Source: CAIQJJ01 sp049325275
GTDB lineage: Bacteria; Chloroflexota; Anaerolineae; Anaerolineales; UBA4823
Direction of reading: 5' to 3'
Assembly (NCBI GenBank): GCA_049325275.1
Contig: JBMOLU010000074.1
Coordinates: 62,001 to 126,000, forward strand
Length of the DNA stretch: 64,000 nt
Of this stretch, positions 59,278 to 64,000 are shown one piece after another. A model generated the notes under the pieces. The model saw only the letters and a program-made list of their open reading frames with translations, was not told where the DNA came from and did not search any database. The translations under genes were made by a program, and so were the position numbers. Numbering within the stretch: position 1 is the first letter of the stretch; the number at the start of each line of letters is the position of its first letter.

Positions 59278-62200
59278 ATGCAAATCTTAAACAAAGACCA
59301 ACTCGCCAATCTATCTCCCGAAGAAAAACGCCGGATGCTGGCGCGCCTGCTCAAGGAAAAAGAACACAAAGTCAGGCAGGCACCGCTGTCTTTTTCGCAG
59401 GAGCGCCTGTGGTTTCTCGATCAACTGGAACCCGGCAGCGCTTCCTACAATATCGCCACTGCGTTGCAGCTGGTCGGAAGGCTGCGCGTGGACGTCTTGC
59501 AGGGAAGCCTGAACGAGATCGTCCACCGCCACGCCGTTCTGCGCACCACCTTTGTGGCCCACGAAGGGCGGCCTGCGCAGATCATTGCGCCGGCGATGGA
59601 GGTTACCTTGCCATTGGTCAGCCTGCAACACCTGCCCCAGGCGGACCGCCGGGAGGAGGCCGTCCGCCTGGCCACCCAGGAAGCCCAAGCGCCTTTCGAC
59701 CTCGCCCGGGGGCCGCTCATCCGGGCGAAGCTGCTGCGCCTGGGGCACGACGAACACGTATTGCTGCTCACCATGCACCACATCGTCTCCGACGGCTGGT
59801 CGCTGGGCGTGCTCAACCGGGAAGTGGCCGCGCACTACCTGGCGGCTGCACAAGGGATGCCATCCCCCTTGCCGGCCCTGCCCATGCAGTACGCCGACTA
59901 CGCTGCCTGGCAGCGCCAGTGGCTGCAAAGTGAGGAACCCAAGAAACAACTGGCCTATTGGAAACAACAGTTAGCAGGTGCGCCCGAAGCGCTGAACCTA
60001 CCCACCGATCACCCACGCCCGGCAGTCCAGACCTTCAACGGCGCCAGTCACGTCTGCTTGCTTTCCAAAAGCCTTTCGGAGCAGTTGGAGGCGTTCAGCC
60101 AGCGCGCCGGCGTAACACTGTTCATGACCCTGCTGGCAGCATTCCAGGCGCTCCTGGCACGCTATACCGGCCAGGAGGACATCGTCGTTGGCACACCGGT
60201 GGCCAACCGCCGCCACGCACAAATCGAAGGCCTGATCGGCTGCTTCATCAACACCCTGGCGCTGCGCACCGATCTGGCGGGCGACCCGACTTTCACCGAG
60301 CTGCTCCGGCGTGTACGCGAGAGCACCCTGGGCGCTTACGCCCACCAGGACGTGCCGTTCGAATCGGTGGTGGACGCCGTCCAACCGCAGCGTGACCTGA
60401 GCCGCAGCCCGCTGTTTCAGACCATGCTGGTTCTGCAGAACGCGCCCATCGAGGCGATCAAATCGCCTGAGCTGACGATCGACCTGCTGGACATCGACAA
60501 CAAGACCGCCAAGTTCGATTTACTGCTGTCTTTCAACAAGGCCACCGACGGCTTTTTGCGAAGCAGTTGGGAATACAACACCGATCTTTTCACCGCCGAG
60601 ACGATCGTCCGCATGGCCGGGCACTTCCAGACCTTGCTCGAAAGCGTCGTTCGCGAACCCGAACGCTCCCTTTCGCAATACGCGCTGCTGGCCCCGGCCG
60701 AAAAACGCCAGATGCTGCGCAGTTGGAACGACACCCAGACCGATTTTCCAGGCCAGCGCTGCCTGCACGAACTGATCGCCGGGCAGGCCGCCAGGACCCC
60801 GGATGCGCCGGCCGTTGTTTTCGAGGGACAAAGCCTTAGCTACCGCGAACTCGACCAGCGCGCCAACCGGCTGGCCCACCACCTGCAAACGCTGGGCGTA
60901 CGGCCCGAAACGCTGGTGGGCGTTTGCATGGAGCGCTCGCTCGACCTGGTAATCAGCCTGCTGGCCGTGCTCAAAGCCGGCGGCGCTTACGTGCCGCTCG
61001 ACCCCGATTATCCCGCCGAACGCCTGGTTTACATGCTGGCCGATGCCGCCCCGGCAGTGTTGTTGACGCAGCCGGCGCAGGCAGCGCAGTTCGCCGGGCT
61101 GGCCGTTCCCACCCTTTGCCTGGAAACGGCCCGGGAGACTCTGCAACAAGCGCCCACCCACGCGCCGGCTTGCGCCGCCCTGCCCGATAACCCGGCGTAC
61201 ATGATTTACACGTCAGGCTCCACCGGCAAACCCAAGGGCGCCACCAACACCCATGCCGGCATCGTCAACCGCCTGGTCTGGATGCAAAATCAGTACCGGC
61301 TGGATTGCAGCGACCGGGTGCTGCAAAAGACGCCCTTCAGCTTCGATGTCTCGGTGTGGGAATTCTTCTGGCCGCTGCTGGCCGGAGCCACGCTGGTGGT
61401 GGCGCGTCCCGGCGGCCACAAAGACGGCGATTACCTGGCCGAACTGATCGACCGGGAAAAGATCACCACCCTGCACTTTGTGCCTTCCATGCTGCAAGCC
61501 TTTCTCAGCGCCGAACGCCTGGAACACCGCTGTACGTCTCTGCGGCGCGTGATCTGCAGCGGCGAAGCACTGCCGTACGAACTGCAAGAACGCTTCTTTC
61601 AACGGCTGCCGGCACAACTGCATAACCTGTACGGCCCCACCGAAGCCGCCGTGGACGTCACCTACTGGCCCTGCACGGCGCAGCCAAACGGCCGCCGGGT
61701 GGTGCCGATCGGCAAACCGATCGCAAACACACAAATCTACATTCTCGATCGCCACCTGCACCCCGTGCCCATCGGCGCGCCCGGCGAGCTGTTCATCGGC
61801 GGCGTGGGGCTGGCGCGCGGGTACCACAACCGCCCGGACCTGACCGCCGAAAGATTCGTCCCCGACCCGGTGGGGGAAACGCCCGGCACACGGCTCTACC
61901 GCACCGGCGACCTGTGCCGCTTCCTGCCGGACGGCAATATTCTCTTCCTGGGGCGCATCGATCACCAGGTAAAAATCCGCGGCTTCCGCATCGAACTGGG
62001 CGAGATCGAGGCCGCACTCATGGAGTATCCGGCGGTCCGTGAAGCCATCGTACTGGCCCGCGAAGACACCCCCGGCGACAAGCGCCTGGTGGCCTACCTG
62101 GTCGCCCACGGCCGGGAAGCGCCGGCGACCGGCGACCTGCGCCACTTCCTGAAAGAGCGGCTGCCCGAGCACATGCTGCCGGCGCGTTTCATCTTCCTCG

Positions 62201-64000
62201 ACGAACTGCCCCTGACACCCAGCGGCAAAGCAGACCGCAAGGCCCTGCCCGTCCCCGACCAGACGGCCCTGATCAGCGAGGCGGCATTCGTCCCCCCACG
62301 CAATCCCACCGAGGCCGCCCTGGTGAAAATCTGGCAGGAAGTGCTCGGCCTGGCGCGCGTTGGTGTCCGTGATAACTTCTTCGACCTGGGCGGGCACTCG
62401 CTGCTGGCCACGCAGGTGCTCTCGCGCCTGCGCCAGGCCTTCCAGATCGAGATGCCGCTGCGCGTGCTCTTCGAAGCCCCCACCCTCGAGGACCTGGCCG
62501 GGCAGGTGGAACGCAGCCAGGCAACGCACCCGTCAGCCGGCGGCCCGGCCCTGGTGCCCGTGTCGCGCCAGGATGCCCTGCCCCTGTCGTTCTCACAGCA
62601 ACGCCTGTGGTTCCTGGCGCAGCTCGAACCCGACAGCCCGGCCTACAACGTCCCGGCGGCGATCCGATTGCGCGGGCGGCTGGACCAGCAGGCCTTCGAA
62701 CGCAGCCTGAACGCCGTGCTGCTACGCCACGAGACCCTACGCACCACCTTCACCCTGGCAGAAGGGCAGCCCGTGCAGGTGATCGCGCCTTTCACGCCGC
62801 TGATCCCGGCACAAATCGACCTGGAAAAGCTGCCTGCGGACGAGCAAGGCAAGCAGGTCGAAGCCCTGGCGCTGGCCGAAGCCCAAAAGCCCTTCGACCT
62901 CGCTACTGGCCCGCTGCTGCGGGTCAGCCTGCTGCGCCTTTCCGAAAACGATCACGTGCTGCTCGTCACCATGCACCACATCATCTCCGACGGCTGGTCG
63001 ATCGGTGTCTTCGTCCAGGAATTTTCGACGCGCTACCGTGCGTTCGTCGAGGGCCGTGAAGCATCCTTGCCGGCGCTGCCGCTTCAATATGCCGACTATG
63101 CCGCCTGGCAGCGCAAGTGGTTACAGGGGCCGGTACTCGAAGAACAACTGAATTACTGGAAAGAGAAACTGGCCGGCGCACCCCAGGCGCTGGACCTGCC
63201 CGTCGATCGCCCGCGCCCGGCCATGCAGCGCTTCCACGGAGCACGTTACGGGCAGGTTTTCCCCGCCGGGCTGGTGCAGGCCCTGGATTCGCTCGCCAGG
63301 CAGGAAGAGGCCACCCGCTTCATGGTGGCGCTGGCAGCATTCCAGGCCCTGCTCTACCAGTACAGCGGCCAGGCCGATCTTTCGATCGGAACACCGATCG
63401 CCAACCGCAGCCGGGCCGAGATCGAGGGGTTGATCGGCCTGTTCATCAACACGTTGGTGCTGCGCGGCGATCTCTCTGGCGATCCCGATTTTCGCACCGT
63501 TCTGCGCCAGGCCAAAGAAACCGCCCTGGATGCCTACGCCCACCAGGACCTGCCGTTCGAGATGCTGGCCGAGGTCCTGCAACCACAGCGCGATTTGAGC
63601 CGCAGCCCGCTCTTCCAGGTGATGCTCGTGCTGCAAAACATGCCCGGCGAGCGCCTGGAGGTTCCCAATCTATCGATCGAACTGCTCGACGTCGACAACC
63701 GGACATCCAAATTCGATCTGACGCTCTACCTGTTCGAAACACCCGAGGGCGGCCTGGAAGCCGGTTGGGAATACAACACCGACCTGTTCGAAGCTGCCAC
63801 AATCGCCCGCATGGCCGGGCATTTCGCCGCCATCCTGGAGCACATCACCCACGACCCTGCCCTGCGCCTTTCGGAAATTTCCCTGCTCTCCCCCGGCGAA
63901 CGGGAGCAAATCCTGACTGCCTGGAACGACACGCAGCAGCCTATTCCGCCCGGCTGCATTCACCAGGCCTTCGAAGCGCAGGCCCGGCAAACCCCCGGGG
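59278..64000 (+). CDS. NRPS, C-A(Ser)-PCP-C-A..., cut by the window edge
   Basis: An open frame from the ATG at 59278 (MQILNKDQLANLSPEEKRRM) runs to the window end without a stop, 1574 codons. The first condensation domain (about 38-480) has HHIVSDG (167-173). The adenylation domain (about 495-995) has YTSGSTGKPKG at 644 and FSFDVSVWEFFWP; its code by eye is DVWHISLVDK, near-identical to the published serine code DVWHLSLIDK. The PCP has LGGHSLLATQ (Ser1041). A second condensation domain (about 1085-1525) has HHIISDG (1233-1239), and the first residues of another adenylation domain follow (GCIHQAFEAQARQTPG). No epimerisation domain is visible. The N-terminal helix may dock with the LSDEQ tail of the previous NRPS. 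At least one more module, and any thioesterase, lies outside. Confidence 0.92.
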   Translation, partial: MQILNKDQLANLSPEEKRRMLARLLKEKEHKVRQAPLSFSQERLWFLDQLEPGSASYNIATALQLVGRLRVDVLQGSLNEIVHRHAVLRTTFVAHEGRPAQIIAPAMEVTLPLVSLQHLPQADRREEAVRLATQEAQAPFDLARGPLIRAKLLRLGHDEHVLLLTMHHIVSDGWSLGVLNREVAAHYLAAAQGMPSPLPALPMQYADYAAWQRQWLQSEEPKKQLAYWKQQLAGAPEALNLPTDHPRPAVQTFNGASHVCLLSKSLSEQLEAFSQRAGVTLFMTLLAAFQALLARYTGQEDIVVGTPVANRRHAQIEGLIGCFINTLALRTDLAGDPTFTELLRRVRESTLGAYAHQDVPFESVVDAVQPQRDLSRSPLFQTMLVLQNAPIEAIKSPELTIDLLDIDNKTAKFDLLLSFNKATDGFLRSSWEYNTDLFTAETIVRMAGHFQTLLESVVREPERSLSQYALLAPAEKRQMLRSWNDTQTDFPGQRCLHELIAGQAARTPDAPAVVFEGQSLSYRELDQRANRLAHHLQTLGVRPETLVGVCMERSLDLVISLLAVLKAGGAYVPLDPDYPAERLVYMLADAAPAVLLTQPAQAAQFAGLAVPTLCLETARETLQQAPTHAPACAALPDNPAYMIYTSGSTGKPKGATNTHAGIVNRLVWMQNQYRLDCSDRVLQKTPFSFDVSVWEFFWPLLAGATLVVARPGGHKDGDYLAELIDREKITTLHFVPSMLQAFLSAERLEHRCTSLRRVICSGEALPYELQERFFQRLPAQLHNLYGPTEAAVDVTYWPCTAQPNGRRVVPIGKPIANTQIYILDRHLHPVPIGAPGELFIGGVGLARGYHNRPDLTAERFVPDPVGETPGTRLYRTGDLCRFLPDGNILFLGRIDHQVKIRGFRIELGEIEAALMEYPAVREAIVLAREDTPGDKRLVAYLVAHGREAPATGDLRHFLKERLPEHMLPARFIFLDELPLTPSGKADRKALPVPDQTALISEAAFVPPRNPTEAALVKIWQEVLGLARVGVRDNFFDLGGHSLLATQVLSRLRQAFQIEMPLRVLFEAPTLEDLAGQVERSQATHPSAGGPALVPVSRQDALPLSFSQQRLWFLAQLEPDSPAYNVPAAIRLRGRLDQQAFERSLNAVLLRHETLRTTFTLAEGQPVQVIAPFTPLIPAQIDLEKLPADEQGKQVEALALAEAQKPFDLATGPLLRVSLLRLSENDHVLLVTMHHIISDGWSIGVFVQEFSTRYRAFVEGREASLPALPLQYADYAAWQRKWLQGPVLEEQLNYWKEKLAGAPQALDLPVDRPRPAMQRFHGARYGQVFPAGLVQALDSLARQEEATRFMVALAAFQALLYQYSGQADLSIGTPIANRSRAEIEGLIGLFINTLVLRGDLSGDPDFRTVLRQAKETALDAYAHQDLPFEMLAEVLQPQRDLSRSPLFQVMLVLQNMPGERLEVPNLSIELLDVDNRTSKFDLTLYLFETPEGGLEAGWEYNTDLFEAATIARMAGHFAAILEHITHDPALRLSEISLLSPGEREQILTAWNDTQQPIPPGCIHQAFEAQARQTPG

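Overview
The window is high-GC and dense with genes. It looks like a chromosomal segment of a Chloroflexota bacterium (Anaerolineae/Caldilineae-like). This placement is inferred from the mix of an alternate N-type F-ATPase subunit, archaeal-type ApgM, a GT-C PIG-V-like protein, AglE-type sugar import genes and large NB-ARC/TPR regulators; no rRNA or marker gene confirms it. I saw no tRNA, rRNA, CRISPR array or transposase.

Left part, about 1-16,440, all minus strand. Reading leftward from 17.5 kb come: a secreted DUF3344-like protein, a P2-type cation ATPase, a YihY/BrkB membrane protein, a lipid kinase, a YtxH protein, a DUF6335-like acidic protein, a GT4 glycosyltransferase, CbpA/CbpM co-chaperones and a PRC-barrel protein. 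An AglEFG-like sugar importer without its ATPase follows. A tightly packed run then holds an M50 site-2 protease with CBS domains, dodecin, ApgM, a small coiled-coil protein, a DUF72 protein and the first codons of an alternate F-ATPase beta subunit. It reads as an energy, membrane and stress-maintenance region.

Middle, about 17,500-24,850, plus strand: an orphan receiver-like protein, a PfkB kinase, YtxH, a DUF892 ferritin-like protein, a YhdF-like SDR, a LuxR-type regulator whose receiver lacks the phospho-Asp, an MFS transporter and a PIG-V-like glycosyltransferase. Strong GC-rich hairpins separate several of these units.

Right part, 24,855 to the window end: a hybrid NRPS/PKS cluster. 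A 1102-aa HTH/NB-ARC/TPR regulator is divergent from it across a 117-bp promoter region containing two direct repeats. The assembly line is FAAL-ACP-C-A(Gly)-PCP; KS-AT-KR-DH-ACP; KS-degenerate AT-degenerate KR-ACP; KS-AT-KR-ACP fused to a Nudix-like/APH-type kinase tail; C-A-PCP (substrate unclear); and C-A(Ser)-PCP-C-A..., running off the window. A heterodimeric ABC exporter lies between PKS genes, and a membrane-anchored penicillin-acylase-type Ntn hydrolase lies between NRPS genes.

Taken together, the cluster may build an N-acylated peptide-polyketide, export it, and remove the acyl chain outside the cytoplasm (prodrug logic, as known for PvdQ and ClbP). The most unusual element is the kinase domain covalently attached to a PKS module. 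It could act in self-protection or in a phosphorylation step on the growing chain.
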